From assembly GCA_963835595.1 (NCBI GenBank), contig CAWIGL010000003.1, positions 310,001 through 374,000 of the forward strand: 64,000 nt of DNA, given 5' to 3'. The position numbers and the translations under genes were made by a program. The stretch is from CAWEPK01 sp963835595 (GTDB lineage Bacteria; Desulfobacterota; Syntrophorhabdia; Syntrophorhabdales; WCHB1-27). Shown in pieces: positions 29,346-37,907 of the stretch; the first letter of the stretch is position 1, and each line of letters begins with the position of its first letter. The notes under the pieces are model-generated. The model saw only the letters and a list, made by a program, of their open reading frames with translations, ran no database searches and had not been told where the DNA came from.

Positions 29346-29353
29346 GTGTTTTA

Positions 29354-29505
29354 GGGGCCGGGATCTTTTCGCGGCAAATGCGGGCGACCCCTCGGCGCGG
29401 CGTGCTCACGTACAAGCGACCCACGCCTAATCGGCGCGGGTGCCCCGCGCTCCGCCGCGCGCCTTTGGGGTCTACGCATTTTCCATCGAAAATCTCTCCG
29501 GCCCC
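29354..29505 (+). repeat. Palindromic intergenic repeat, copy 4
   Basis: Starts GGGGCCGGGATCTTTTCGCG and ends CATCGAAAATCTCTCCGGCCCC, as in copies 2 and 3. The centre is diverged (GTGCTCACGTACAAG) and carries an additional inner palindrome (GGCGCGG...CCGCGC), making it longer. It lies 8 nt after the dctP stop. Confidence 0.85.
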
Positions 29506-29637
29506 TGACGCCTCAACCACTTCTGTGCATTAATCATTTCGGGCCATTTTGCCCGGGCGGGGGCAATCGCCCTTTAGCTCTCTGTTTACAGCAATATGGG
29601 CGCGAAATCTCCTCCGGCCGCTGAAAACCCCTAACGC

Positions 29638-29666
29638 TTGACAACCGGCGCGCCTACCCCTACAAT
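29638..29666 (+). promoter_or_regulatory. Promoter of the M16 peptidase pair, very short leader
   Basis: TTGACA at 29638-29643, 17-nt spacer, TACAAT at 29661-29666. The ATG follows only 10 nt later (29677), so the leader would be a few bases at most. Confidence 0.65.
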
Positions 29667-29676
29667 GGAAGATACT

Positions 29677-31082
29677 ATGCCACGCCGGAGGCCGCGATCA
29701 CACGCACTGACGCTTGTCGTTTGCCTTGCCTTTGCGGCCGTGCTCTGTTTCTTCTCGCAAGGGCTGGCTGCGCTGGCCGACAGGGTCTCCGAGGCAACGC
29801 TCCCCAACGGGCTGAAGGTCATCCTCGCGGAAAACCATAAGGCCCCCCTCATCACGTTCCAGGTATGGTACAGGGTAGGCTCGCAGGAACGAGGTATCGG
29901 GGAAGACGGGCCTTTCCCACATGCTGGAGCACATGATGTTCAAGGGGACGGAGAAGGTCGGCCCCGAGGAGTTCTCCCGCATCATCGCCCAGAACGGGGG
30001 CAACGACAACGCCTTCACCTCCCACGATTTCACCGCCTACTTCGAGAACATGAGCTCCGACCGCGTCGGCATCCCCATCACCCTTGAGTCGGACAGGATG
30101 GAAAACCTCATCCTCCAGGAAGAGGACTTCAAGACGGAGCGGTCCGTCGTCATGGAAGAGCGGCGGATGCGGACGGAGGACAACCCGAAGGCCGTGCTGA
30201 GCGAGCAGTTGTTCGCGGCCGCCTTTGTCGTCCAGCCGTACCACTGGCCGGTCATCGGCTGGATGCAGGACATCGTCCGCTTTTCCCTCGATGACCTTAA
30301 AAGCTACTACAGGACCTATTACGTCCCCGTTAACGCCTTCATCGTGATCGCGGGCGACTTCAAAAAAGAGGAAGTGCTCCCCATGATCGAGGGGAGCCTT
30401 CGGCCGGATCAAGCCGGGCGTCGCGCCCGACCAGAAAAAAGACATGGAAGAGCCGCAGGTAGGCGAGCGCACGATAATCGTCCGCAAGGAGGCCCAGATC
30501 GCCACAGTGGTCAAGGCCTTCCACGTGCCGAACCTGAATGACGCCGGACAGCTACGCCCTGGAGGTGATCTCGGCCCTGCTGTCGGCCGGTGAAAGCTCC
30601 AGGCTTCAGCGCACGCCTCGTGCGGGAGAAGCACCTGGCCCTTTCCGTTTCAGCGGACAACGAGCTCGTCTCTAAGGACCCGAACCTTTTCTCCGTCTCT
30701 GCCGACGTGCTGCCCGGCGTTGACGCCGATGCGGTCGAGAAGGCCCTGGTCAGCGAGATCGACCTGCTCAAGAAGGGGAGCGTGGACGAGCGCGAGCTGG
30801 AGAAGGCGAAGAACCAGTTGGAGGCGGCCTTCACCTTCGCGCAGGACTCGATCTTCGCCCAGGGGATGCTCCTTGCCACGTACGAGATCGCGTCTTCCTG
30901 GCGCGACGCGGACCGGTACGTCCCCAACATCCGGGCGGTGACGCTAAAGGACGTACAGAGGGTGGCGCAGAAGTACCTCGTGCCCGGATAACTGCATAAG
31001 CGCGCGCCTCGTCCCGATACCGACGGCCGAGCCGAAGCCCGTGCAGCCCGGTTCTCCGGTAAAGGGACGGATCGAGCGATAG
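29677..31082 (+). CDS. M16 family zinc peptidase (catalytic member), several frameshifts
   Basis: Exported insulinase/processing-peptidase-like enzyme of about 468 residues. Signal peptide at the start (SHALTLVVCLAFAAVLCFF), then TLPNGLKVILAENHKAPLITFQVWYRVGS. The zinc motif HxxEH is in SHMLEHMMFKGT, followed by the distal glutamate in the MEERRMRTED region. The C-terminal half (DNELVSKDPNLFSVSADV) and end NCISARLVPIPTAEPKPVQ are in other frames. Breaks near 29884 (one extra C), 30404, 30541, 30597 and 30986. Paired with the next gene, 8 nt away. Confidence 0.85.
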
Positions 31083-31090
31083 GGGTAGTC

Positions 31091-32432
31091 ATGACAAGCG
31101 CTGTAAGAAAGTCGGCTTTCCTGGGCTTCACCGTTCTCTTTCTCGTTTGCGCGACGTGGGGGACGGCATCGGCGCTGCCGCCCGTCCAGAGGAGCGTCCT
31201 CGACAACGGGCTGGTGCTCCTCGTCTCGGAGGAGCATTCGCTCCCCTTCGTTACGATGAGCCTGCTCATAAAATCGGGCTCGAAGGACGACCCGGCGGGC
31301 GAGGAAGGGCTGGCGGACGTGACCGCCTCGTGCCTCCTCTTAGGCGCAGCAGGTCGGACCCTGCAGCAGATCAACGAGGAGCTCGACTTCATGGGCGCCC
31401 AGATGGGCGCGGACGCGTCGCAGCGACTATACGATCGTCAGCCTCAAGGTGCTGAGGAAGGATTTCGAGCGCGCCTTCCCCATCTTCATGGACGTCGTCA
31501 TGAAGCCCACCTTTCCGGCCGACGAGGTTAAAAAAGAGCTGGCGCGGCACGGTCGCGGCCATACGCGCGTCCGAGGACCAGCCGGGCGTCGTCGCCGACC
31601 GGGCATTCATGAAGGCGCTTTACATGGGCGGGCCTTACGGCCACCCCAAGGAGGGCACGGTAAAGTCCGTATCGGGCCTCGACAGGGGCATGATGCAGAC
31701 GTTCCACGGGGCGCATTACAACCCGAATAACGCCATTCTCGTAGTCGCGGGCGACATCGACGCGGGCGACCGTAAAGGGGTACATGACCCCCCGGCTCGA
31801 AAAATGGCCGAAAGGCGGCGGCGCCGCCGCAGGCGATACAGGTAAGGTTCGCAGACCGCAAAGAGACGATCAAGATCAACAAGCCGGTGACCCAGTCGAA
31901 CATCGTCATCGGCAACAGCGGCCTAAGCAGGGAGAACCCCGACTACTACGCGGCCCTCGTGATGAACTACATCCTCGGCGGCGGGGGCCTCACGTCGCGC
32001 CTGATGGACGACATCAGGATCAAAAAGGGGCTTGTCTATTCGGTCGGCAGCGTCTTCGAGGGGCGGAAATACCCGGGGCCTTTCCAGGTATACCTCCAGA
32101 CGAAGAACCCGTCTACGAAAGACGCGATCAAGGGCGTCATGGAGGATCTGGAGCGGATGCGCTCCGGCCCCGTCTCCGAAAAGGAGCTTGAGAACGCGAA
32201 GAAGTACCTCGTAGGGAGCTTCCCGCAGAGGTTCAGCACGCAAGGCAGGATCGCCTCTTTCTTCGCGCAGGTCGAGTATTTCGGTCTCGGCCTCGACTAC
32301 GCCGGGCGGTACCCGTCGATCATCAACGCGATAACGCGCGAGGACGTGCAGCGGGTGGCAAAGGAGTACATCCGCCCCGACATGGCCGTCACGGTCATCG
32401 TGGCAGACCTGAAAGAGGCGGGACTGGAATAG
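31091..32432 (+). CDS. M16 family peptidase-like protein (non-catalytic partner), several frameshifts
   Basis: About 447 residues with a signal peptide (GFTVLFLVCATWGTASA). RSVLDNGLVLLVSEEHSLPFVTMSLLIKSGS starts the M16 domain, but where the catalytic partner has HMLEH this protein reads GLADVTASCLLLG, so the zinc motif is missing. The C-terminal domain (QSNIVIGNSGLSRENPDYYAALVMNYILGGGGLTSRL with RIKKGLVYSV) is clean. Breaks near 31424, 31540, 31780 and 31845. Such catalytic/non-catalytic pairs form heterodimers. Confidence 0.83.
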
Positions 32433-32476
32433 CGGGGCGACGCGCCCCCGCATCAAATGAATGAAGGAGGCGTTCC

Positions 32477-32665
32477 ATGAAGGTCCGTGTAGACAAGGAA
32501 GCGTGCGTGGGTGACGAGACGTGCGTCTCCATTTGCCCGGAAGTCTTCGAGATGGACGGCGACGTAGCAGTCCCTAAGATGGAAGACGTGCCGCCAAACC
32601 TCCAGGCCTCCTGCCGGGAGGCGGCCGACGCCTGCCCAGTCGAGGCAATAATCATAGAAGAATAA
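32477..32665 (+). CDS. [4Fe-4S] ferredoxin with an aspartate at the second ligand position
   Basis: 62 residues. The cluster motif reads CVGDETCVSICPEVFEM: C10-x2-D13-x2-C16-x3-C20, with the pair C47/C54 further on. This is the pattern of Pyrococcus furiosus ferredoxin (CIGDAICASLCPDVF), in which Asp replaces the second cysteine and ligates a [4Fe-4S] cluster with an exchangeable iron. RBS GGAGG. Likely electron carrier; stands alone after the peptidase pair. Confidence 0.93.
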   Translation: MKVRVDKEACVGDETCVSICPEVFEMDGDVAVPKMEDVPPNLQASCREAADACPVEAIIIEE

Positions 32666-32855
32666 GCGACGCAGTATTTTTCGGCCCCGATCACGATGAC
32701 CTTGGGGAGCGGCCTCAACGAGGCCGTGCCGCCGGGTCGTCTCTTTTTCCTAGACGCAGCCGCTCAACAATACAAATCTTGATTACGGGTGGTTACGTGC
32801 CTATATTAAGGCTATGCACCAATTATTATCATCGTCACGTTGCGGAGGTGATGGG

Positions 32856-33233
32856 ATGAGAAGGTTTTCCAAACGGATGTTGGTTTCCTACCTCGTAGTG
32901 GCCATGTTCGCCATAGGCATCGCGCCGAACGTCAACGCAGGCTTCAGCCCCTCTCAGCTTACGGGCGTCATGACGGAGAGCAGGCAGGCCGACCTCCAGT
33001 GCGTCCGGTCCTTCCTGGAGATGAAGATAGTGGCGGACCGGCTCGCCCAGCTCGGCTTCAGCCCCATAGAGGTGCAGTCCCGCCTCTCCACACTGACGGA
33101 CGAGCAGTTGCACCGGCTGGCCCTTAAAGTGGACGACATCAAGGTAGGCGGCGACGGAGGGGCGGCCGTAATCGTCGTACTTGTCATCGTCGTTCTCGCC
33201 CTCATTATCCTTCGCCTGCTAAGGCTGATATAG
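32856..33233 (+). CDS. PA2779-type small membrane protein
   Basis: 125 residues, start MRRFSKRMLVSYLVVAMFAIGIAP after GGAGG. Signal/anchor helix at residues 8-25, a soluble helical part (SRQADLQCVRSFLEMKIVADRLAQLGFSPIEVQSRLSTLTDEQLHRLA) and a C-terminal hydrophobic helix (AAVIVVLVIVVLALIILRLL). The arrangement matches PA2779/DUF6627 proteins of unknown function. First member of a run of small membrane proteins that continues to 35891. Confidence 0.85.
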   Translation: MRRFSKRMLVSYLVVAMFAIGIAPNVNAGFSPSQLTGVMTESRQADLQCVRSFLEMKIVADRLAQLGFSPIEVQSRLSTLTDEQLHRLALKVDDIKVGGDGGAAVIVVLVIVVLALIILRLLRLI

Positions 33234-33347
33234 GGGGATAAGAGGGAGGTGGGTGCGAGCCGCTGCCTGGAGGCTGGTCCGTCCGGGCGCCAAAGACTGC
33301 CGGGCCGGTCAGACCGCCGGGCGGCTGGAGGAGTCAAGGAGGTAGCC

Positions 33348-33521
33348 ATGCTTTACTGGGCGGTAATCTTCCTGGTCGTCGCGATCATCGCCGGCATATT
33401 CGGTTTTACCGGAATAGCGGGGACTTCGATATGGATTGCGAAGATCCTGTTCTTCGTTTTCATTATCCTGTTTATCATCTCCCTGCTCTTCGGGAGGCGG
33501 ACGCCCACGCCGCCCGTCTGA
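33348..33521 (+). CDS. DUF1328 family small membrane protein
   Basis: 57 residues, MLYWAVIFLVVAIIAGIFGFTGIAGTS, two membrane helices, AAGGAGG upstream. The family is widespread and unassigned; E. coli YtjA belongs to it. The C-terminal RRTPTPPV tail is local. Confidence 0.92.
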   Translation: MLYWAVIFLVVAIIAGIFGFTGIAGTSIWIAKILFFVFIILFIISLLFGRRTPTPPV

Positions 33522-33581
33522 AAAAAACGGCGAAAGGGCACGCAACGCCGGTATGGTGAAAAATTTTTGCGCGGAGGTGTC

Positions 33582-33716
33582 ATGAACGTCCATCTGACAT
33601 TCCAGCCTGTCGTGGCCATTATTGCGGGAATACTGATTCTCGTTGTCCCGAGGCTCCTTAGCTTCATAGTCGCCGTTTACCTGATCGTGATCGGCGTGCT
33701 CGGGCTTATGCGGTAG
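33582..33716 (+). CDS. DUF3096 family small membrane protein
   Basis: 44 residues: MNVHLTFQPVVAIIAGILIL, then VVPRLLSFIVAVYLIVIGVLGLMR. Two hydrophobic segments; the TFQPVVAIIAGILIL...RLL pattern is that of DUF3096. GCGGAGG is 6 nt upstream. Same cluster and orientation as the DUF1328 gene. Confidence 0.88.
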   Translation: MNVHLTFQPVVAIIAGILILVVPRLLSFIVAVYLIVIGVLGLMR

Positions 33717-33782
33717 CGGGGGCGGCCTGCAGCTTTCATGCCGGTCCCCGTTATGGTAAACTTGAGGCAAGGAGGCTTTTGC

Positions 33783-34155
33783 ATGGCAGCTGAAGAGGGA
33801 TACGGTGAGCAGGGATATACCGTAGTCGGGTCGGAGCATTACACGACCTATAAGCGCCGCGCGGCCTTTTCGAGGGCGCTTTTCTTTGCGCTGGGCTGCA
33901 CGCTCGGGGCCGGCATCGCGCTTTTGCTCACCCCGCAGCCGGGTCGAAGACCAGGCAGCAGTTGCAGGAGGCGGCGGGGAGACGAAGGGCAGGGTCGGTT
34001 CCTGCTACGGCCGGGTGCTCGGCCTGATGGGCGCCACGTTGAGCAGGGGCAGGGAGCTGGTCGAGGGGCGGAAGCCCTTGCTGGCCGCCGCCATAGAAGC
34101 GGGCAGGGCGGCATACGAGAAGGAAAAGACGGAAAAGAAGGCCCGCATGGCCTAG
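33783..34155 (+). CDS. YtxH-type membrane-anchored protein, frameshifted
   Basis: About 123 residues. Start MAAEEGYGEQGYTVVGSEHY after AAGGAGG, one membrane helix (ALFFALGCTLGAGIALLLTPQPG), the YtxH hallmark of a glycine-rich helix followed by P-x-P-G or P-K-S-G. The frame changes just after PQPG (near 33945) and again a little later, then continues GETKGRVGSCYGRVLGLMG to RMA. The tail is helical and charged. Confidence 0.72.
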
Positions 34156-34192
34156 AAAAGGACCGAAGCAAGACGGTGCGTAGCGTTTTTCG

Positions 34193-34918
34193 CTACCTGA
34201 GATATGGGGCCCACTGCTTCGCTACGGCCGTGATATACCCCTTCGGCACGTTTGTGACGATGCGGTTGTGGCCGGGCAGCAGCACTTTCGCGTCGAGGCT
34301 GCCGAGCCTGGTCAGGGACGCGGCCAACGCCCCTGCGTCCGCACCGTAAAGGTCGAACCGCCCGATGTTGTTGTCTGCGTAGACCACATCGCCCGGTATC
34401 AAAATCCCACGTGAAGCGTCCCACAGGGCTACGCCGCCGGCCGAGTGGCCGGGTATGTGGAGGACCGTCCAGGTCTCCCCGCCTATGTTAAGCTCGTCGC
34501 TCTCTTTGAGGCGCCGGTCCACCTTGAACGTGAAATCGCCGTCCTTCAGGCGGTACTGCATCTGGCACATCTGCTTGAACATCTCCATGCCGTAAACGGT
34601 CCTGTCGTCCCCTGCTTCGAGCTGCCCGGCCTCATTCTCGTGCACCCATAGCTCGAGGGACGGCATGGCTTCGATCAGCTCCTTAAGGCAGCCGATATGG
34701 TCGAGGTGGGTATGGGTCATGATTATCCGCTTGATGTCGGCGGGCTTTACGCCACCTGCCGCGATCTCTTTCAGCTTGTATGCCCCGTGGCCCATCAGGC
34801 CCGCGTCCACGAGCGAAAGGTCGCGGGACTCGGGCTGCCCGATAAGGTATACATGGGCGTCGGGTATCATCTCGTCCCGGCCGGGTATGAGAAAAAGCGA
34901 TTCGGTTATCTTCGTCAT
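34193..34918 (-). CDS. MBL-fold metallo-hydrolase
   Basis: 241 residues. The metal motif THTHLDHIG (HxHxDH) is at about residue 68-76, VLHIPGHSAGGVALWD carries the third histidine, and LIPGDVVYAD and LLPGHN complete the site. Glyoxalase II-like family; substrate unknown. Minus strand, flanked by stress-type small proteins on the plus strand. Confidence 0.93.
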   Translation of the reverse strand: MTKITESLFLIPGRDEMIPDAHVYLIGQPESRDLSLVDAGLMGHGAYKLKEIAAGGVKPADIKRIIMTHTHLDHIGCLKELIEAMPSLELWVHENEAGQLEAGDDRTVYGMEMFKQMCQMQYRLKDGDFTFKVDRRLKESDELNIGGETWTVLHIPGHSAGGVALWDASRGILIPGDVVYADNNIGRFDLYGADAGALAASLTRLGSLDAKVLLPGHNRIVTNVPKGYITAVAKQWAPYLR

Positions 34919-35135
34919 GCGTTTTCGTTCCTCCGGTGTCCATTACCATAATCCATCCGTGCCCCGTTTTCAAGGATTTCCGCCCGGAAGCGCCCTTTTC
35001 CGACACTCGCGGACATTCGCCCTTTACATAGAAGCGGAAAATAGTTATTTTTGTAGATAGGGCGCTTTCCGGCGGAGAATAGGTTGCCGGGCGGCCACGG
35101 AGGGGTTAAATTTCCATAAGGGAGGGGTGGTGGGG

Positions 35136-35546
35136 ATGACAGTCAACGAGGTATTCCTTGGCATAATTACGGCGGCGGTCGTGGTGATCGTGGTCTTCGT
35201 GGTACGTCTCGTCACAAAGATGACGGAGACGGCGGCGGCGGTCAGGGAGTTTCTGGAGACGACGGACCGGACCGTCCAGGAGGTGGCAGGGGAGGTCACC
35301 GAGAGCATGAAAAGCCTCCGGGTCATCACGGACGGCGTCGGCGGCGTCGCGACGGACGTGAAGGCGGTCACCGGGTCGTTCAAGGACGCGGGCCTGGCCG
35401 TGCACGAGGTGGCGGCGAGCGTGAAGGATATAGGCAAGGCCGTGCAGGACCTTGGCCAGGAGACGGTGGCATCGGTATGCGGGCTTCGGGCGGGACTCAA
35501 GGCGGGCTTGGACGTCTTTGTCAAGAACCTGCTCGGGTCGAAGTAG
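35136..35546 (+). CDS. DUF948-type membrane protein
   Basis: 136 residues: MTVNEVFLGIITAAVVVIVVFVVRLVTKM, one N-terminal helix, then a long amphipathic helix with heptad-like repeats (TTDRTVQEVAGEVTESMKSLRVITDGVGGVATDVKAV is the pattern over residues 45-80). This is the DUF948/YtxG arrangement. In Firmicutes YtxG and YtxH are neighbours and stress-induced; here too a YtxH gene follows. Confidence 0.85.
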   Translation: MTVNEVFLGIITAAVVVIVVFVVRLVTKMTETAAAVREFLETTDRTVQEVAGEVTESMKSLRVITDGVGGVATDVKAVTGSFKDAGLAVHEVAASVKDIGKAVQDLGQETVASVCGLRAGLKAGLDVFVKNLLGSK

Positions 35547-35606
35547 CGTTGACGTACGGGTGACGCGGCACAACAGCATGAAGTGCAAAAGAAAGGGAGG
35601 AAGAGC

Positions 35607-35891
35607 ATGAAGTACGAGGAGAGCGAATACGATTCGAGCTCGGTATCATGGTTTCTGGCGTTCGTGCTCGGTGGATTGCTGGGGGCGGCCGCGGCCCTGC
35701 TCCTCGCGCCCAAGTCGGGGAGTCAGGCAAGGGAGCAAATCAAGGACATCGCCCAGGATGCGAAGGAAAAGGCGGGCAGCTATTACGATCAGGCCAAGGG
35801 CCGGATCTCTTCCGCCATGCAGAAGGGGGCCGAGGTCTTCCAGCAGAAGAAAGAGGAGGTAAAATCGGAAGTGGCCGAAGGCGTGAAGTAG
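35607..35891 (+). CDS. YtxH domain-containing protein
   Basis: 94 residues starting MKYEESEYDSSSVSWFLAFV, one helix with LGGLLGAAAALLLAPKSGSQ (the YtxH motif), then a charged coiled-coil tail (AREQIKDIAQDAKEKAGSYYDQAKGRI in pattern). GGGAGGAAGAGC lies before the ATG. Follows the DUF948 gene in the same direction. Confidence 0.9.
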   Translation: MKYEESEYDSSSVSWFLAFVLGGLLGAAAALLLAPKSGSQAREQIKDIAQDAKEKAGSYYDQAKGRISSAMQKGAEVFQQKKEEVKSEVAEGVK

Positions 35892-35901
35892 GAGCGGACG
35901 G

Positions 35902-36526
35902 CTAGCCTATTATCAGGCCGATCAGGGACATAATCAGCCATTGGAAGAACGCGATCAGAGGGTCCAAGGACACCGATGTAGAGGAGACCTATGATGATGA
36001 AGAATCCATAGGGCTCCAGCCTTTGCAGGGTATAATGGAAACGCCTCGACGCGAAGCCCATCAGGATCTTCGAGCCGTCGAGCGGCGGGATCGGGATGAG
36101 GTTGAAAGCGGCGAGCATGATGTTTATCTGCGCCAAGTACTGAAGGACCCTCGAAAAAGGGCTGAACAGGCTGAAATGGGCGGTGGAGAGGACGAGCATC
36201 GCGAGGAAGGCGAGCAGTATGTTCGCCGTGATGCCTGCGGCCGATACGCATATGAGGCCCCTCCGGTAATGCCTTAAGTTGCCGAAATTTACGGGGACGG
36301 GCTTCGCCCAGCCGAAACCAAAGACAAAGAGCATGATCGTGCCGATGGGGTCGAGGTGGCGCCGGGGGTCGAGGGTCAGCCTGCCGAGCCAGCGGGCCGT
36401 CGAGTCGCCCATCTTGTCCGCGACCCACCCGTGGGCGACTTCATGGATGATGACGGAGTAGAGCAGGGGGATGACCAGTAGAATAAAGGTCCCCGGGTCG
36501 TTGAATAGTAGGCGGATCAAACCCAT
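35902..36526 (-). CDS. Site-2-protease family protein (M50), frameshift near the end
   Basis: 207 residues, inner-membrane zinc metalloprotease. HEVAHGW (HExxH) at about residue 28-34 and NLIPIPPLDGSKIL carrying the second motif (aspartate ligand). Near 35965 the frame slips; the adjacent frame gives the usual end LDPLIAFFQWLIMSLIGLIIG and TAG at 35902. This is the short 'Rv1417-like' M50 group without PDZ or CBS domains. Confidence 0.92.
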
Positions 36527-36570
36527 AGCGCGCTATTATCACATAGAACCATCCTGATTTCAAGGTGTGT

Positions 36571-36760
36571 GAAGGCCGGGCGCTTTTGACGTCCGACCCA
36601 CGCACTCCGCTGTGCGTGGGTGCCCCGGCCTGTCTCTCAAAGCCGCACGTCCTCACATACAAAAGGAGTATGCTCCGGGCGGCGGCTTCTCGATCACGGC
36701 GCTCGACCCTTCCCTCCTCACGTCGGGCGGGTGCCCCGTCCAAAATCGCCTCGGCCTTTT
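36571..36760 (+). repeat. Palindromic intergenic repeat, copy 5 (long variant)
   Basis: 190 bp. Starts AAGGCCGGGCGCTTTTGACG and ends AAAATCGCCTCGGCCTTT. The core GTCCTCACATACAAAAGGAGTATGCTCC is the best match to copies 1 and 2. Extra inner hairpin CCCACGCA...TGCGTGGG. It sits between the start of the M50 gene and the end of the ferredoxin gene, both on the minus strand. Confidence 0.8.
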
Positions 36761-36808
36761 CGTCTGTCTCAAACGATAGGCTATTAAAAAGCAAAGCGAA
36801 CTTCATTG

Positions 36809-37876
36809 TCATGCTGCGCTCTTTGCTCTGCTCTTTGTCTTCTGCCCCGTGCGGCTTATGATGATCTCTTCAATAGGTATCTCTTTCCCCGCCCGCAGTA
36901 AGGCCGTTTTGACGATAGCGGGGAGGCGGGAGCAGCAGGGGACTTCCATCTCGACGACGGTTATGCTGCGGATATCGGCGGTCTTGAAGATCTCCGTGAA
37001 TTTCGAGGTGTACTCTGCGACGTCGTCGAACTTCGGGCAGCCGAGCATGACGACTTTTCCGGGAAGCAGGTCCCTGTGGAAGCCCGCGTAGGCAATGGGC
37101 GTGCAATCCGCCGCGATGAGGAGGTCTGAGTTCTTGAGGAATGACGCGTCTGCCGGTATGAGCCTTATCTGCACGGGCCAGTGGCCGAGGGCGGAAGGCA
37201 GCTCGTCCGCCGCGCCTGCCTGTCTCGGGGCGCTGACGGCTGCTGACGGGAAGACGCGGATTTCGCTCGAAGGACATCCGCAGGGCATCGCTCCGGCCGG
37301 CTGAGGCGCATCGGCGGCTGCCCCTGCTGTCCCGGCCCCCTTCGCGTGCTCTTCCACGGCCTGGGCGTCGAAGATCTCAGACTCCCTCTCCGTCACCTTA
37401 AGCGCGCCTTCGGGGCACTCGCCGAGGCAGGCGCCCAGGCCGTCGCAGTAGTTCTCGGAAAGGAGGCGCGCCTTGCCGTCGATTATCGCAAGGGCGCCTT
37501 CGGCGCAGGCGCTTACGCACTGGCCGCAGCCCGTGCACCGCTCTTCGTCTATCTCTATGATCTTCCTTTTCACCTTCATGCCTCTCGGCCCTCCTTCGGG
37601 CGGCTCTTTTGCGGCCGGTGCGGGGCTGGCCCCAAGCGGGCCCTCCCGCAAGGCCGCCAGCTCCGGCCCGATCTCGCCCAGGCAGGCGGCGGCGTATTGG
37701 CAGTAGGCGGCGCACCCGAAGTCGATCTTCGGGTTTGCCACCTTCTCCCCGCAGCCCTTGCAGCGCCTCGTCGTCTCGTCCTTGAAGAACTCGACGGGCC
37801 GGCCGCAATTCGGGCAGGCGATCTCGTATATATCGCCCGGCTTCCAGTACCGCATGTCCTGTCCTGGGCATTTCAT
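36809..37876 (-). CDS. Zinc ribbon-diferredoxin fusion protein
   Basis: 355 residues. Residues 1-65 hold a zinc ribbon (CPNCGRPVEFF...CKGCGEKV) and a cysteine-rich DFGCAAYCQYAAACLG segment. Residues about 105-165 are a two-cluster ferredoxin: RCTGCGQCVSACAEGAL is a full motif, while YCDGLGACLGECPEGAL lacks the second cysteine (leucine instead). The C-terminal part (LLIAADCTPIAYAGFHRDLLPGKVVMLGCPKFDD, MEVPCCSRLP) is a conserved domain of such ferredoxin proteins with a CC pair. Located 31 bp after hcp in the same direction, so likely its electron donor or co-regulated. Confidence 0.87.
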   Translation of the reverse strand: MKCPGQDMRYWKPGDIYEIACPNCGRPVEFFKDETTRRCKGCGEKVANPKIDFGCAAYCQYAAACLGEIGPELAALREGPLGASPAPAAKEPPEGGPRGMKVKRKIIEIDEERCTGCGQCVSACAEGALAIIDGKARLLSENYCDGLGACLGECPEGALKVTERESEIFDAQAVEEHAKGAGTAGAAADAPQPAGAMPCGCPSSEIRVFPSAAVSAPRQAGAADELPSALGHWPVQIRLIPADASFLKNSDLLIAADCTPIAYAGFHRDLLPGKVVMLGCPKFDDVAEYTSKFTEIFKTADIRSITVVEMEVPCCSRLPAIVKTALLRAGKEIPIEEIIISRTGQKTKSRAKSAA

Positions 37877-37907
37877 CGGATGTCCTCCTTGCCGGGTCCG
37901 GCGCTCC

